From: Palsa-461 sp040414865
GTDB lineage: Bacteria; Actinomycetota; Acidimicrobiia; Acidimicrobiales; RAAP-2
Length of the DNA: 6,125 nt
Direction: 5' to 3'
Assembly (NCBI GenBank): GCA_040414865.1
Contig: JBEDUR010000004.1
Span: forward strand, 1 to 6,125
The notes beneath the pieces are model-generated. The model was not told where the DNA came from. It saw nothing but the letters and a program-made list of their open reading frames with translations, and did not search any database. Shown piece after piece: positions 5,913 through 6,125 of this stretch. The stretch's first letter is position 1. Every line of letters begins with the position of its first letter. Position numbers and translations under genes: made by a program.

Positions 5913-6125
5913 TCAAGGGCCGAGCCGTGGTCGTGCCCTAGGGATCCTCGGCCGCCCCGCTTGCCTCGAGGCGCGCCGCCGACGGCGCTCGGCCAGCACG
6001 GCCGCGCTCACCACGAACACCCCGCCCGATATGCCGACCACCGGTACCGGGAACCCGGTGAGCGGGATGCTTTCCGTGAGCGGGGTCTCGGGGACCGCTA
6101 CCGTCGGCGCCGCTTCGGTGATGTC
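5913..6125 (-). CDS. Cell-surface protein with sortase-like C-terminal sorting signal, C-terminal end (cut by window edge)
   Basis: A minus-strand frame is open from the window edge to a TGA at 5913-5915 and gives the last 70 residues of a protein. It reads as a Thr/Pro/Glu-rich stretch (residues about 1-19), then IPLTG (20-24; DNA 6054-6068), a hydrophobic segment from Phe25 to Ala45, then ERRRRR (46-51) and a further basic tail to the stop. This order (LPxTG-like pentapeptide, membrane span, arginine cluster) is the classic cell-wall sorting signal, in which sortase cuts between Thr and Gly and links the protein to the cell wall. A plain C-terminal membrane anchor is the alternative. The basic tail after the span is about 25 residues, longer than the usual handful, so a frameshift or sequencing error near the end is possible. 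The function of the exported part lies outside the window. The stop is 79 nt before the dioxygenase start. Confidence 0.68.
   Translation of the reverse strand, partial: DITEAAPTVAVPETPLTESIPLTGFPVPVVGISGGVFVVSAAVLAERRRRRASRQAGRPRIPRARPRLGP

Noticed and set aside
5051..5941. Long plus-strand frame of 296 codons opposite the dioxygenase gene.
   Set aside because: It is the antisense shadow of the dioxygenase gene, common in G+C-rich DNA; it has no domain motif, while the minus strand carries all the catalytic residues.

Overview
The window is a G+C-rich stretch of bacterial chromosome. It looks actinobacterial: the bases favour G and C, several genes start with GTG, a Rv2258c-like methyltransferase is present, and a surface protein ends in a sortase-type (IPLTG) signal. 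The exact lineage cannot be read from the sequence. I see no phage, insertion sequence, CRISPR array, tRNA or rRNA.

Layout from left to right. (1) 1-267, plus strand: the C-terminal half of a YbaK/EbsC-type aminoacyl-tRNA deacylase, cut by the window edge. (2) 268-599: a convergent intergenic region without a credible gene but with several inverted repeats, including two adjacent long hairpins (364-406 and 434-474). (3) 600-5833, minus strand: four intact genes in one direction. In transcription order they are a TauD/TfdA-family Fe(II)/2-oxoglutarate dioxygenase, a class I SAM-dependent methyltransferase that overlaps it by 17 bp, an S9-family serine peptidase after a 162-nt gap, and a PLP-dependent aminotransferase after a 70-nt gap. 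(4) 5913-6125, minus strand: the C-terminal end of a cell-surface protein with a sorting-signal-like tail, cut by the right edge.

The dioxygenase and methyltransferase are very probably translated together. The peptidase and aminotransferase could be read from the same transcript or from a promoter in the 162-nt gap, where no convincing promoter was found. The four enzymes would fit a small pathway that oxidises, methylates, hydrolyses and transaminates an amino-acid-like or peptide-like compound, but nothing here identifies the substrate, so this is only a hypothesis. The dioxygenase keeps all its metal and 2-oxoglutarate ligands but has lost several residues that contact taurine in E. coli TauD, so it should not be called a taurine dioxygenase without test. 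Overall these are ordinary metabolic genes. The points most worth a second look are the structured intergenic region, the altered dioxygenase pocket and the sortase-like tail. I do not see a clearly new biological system.
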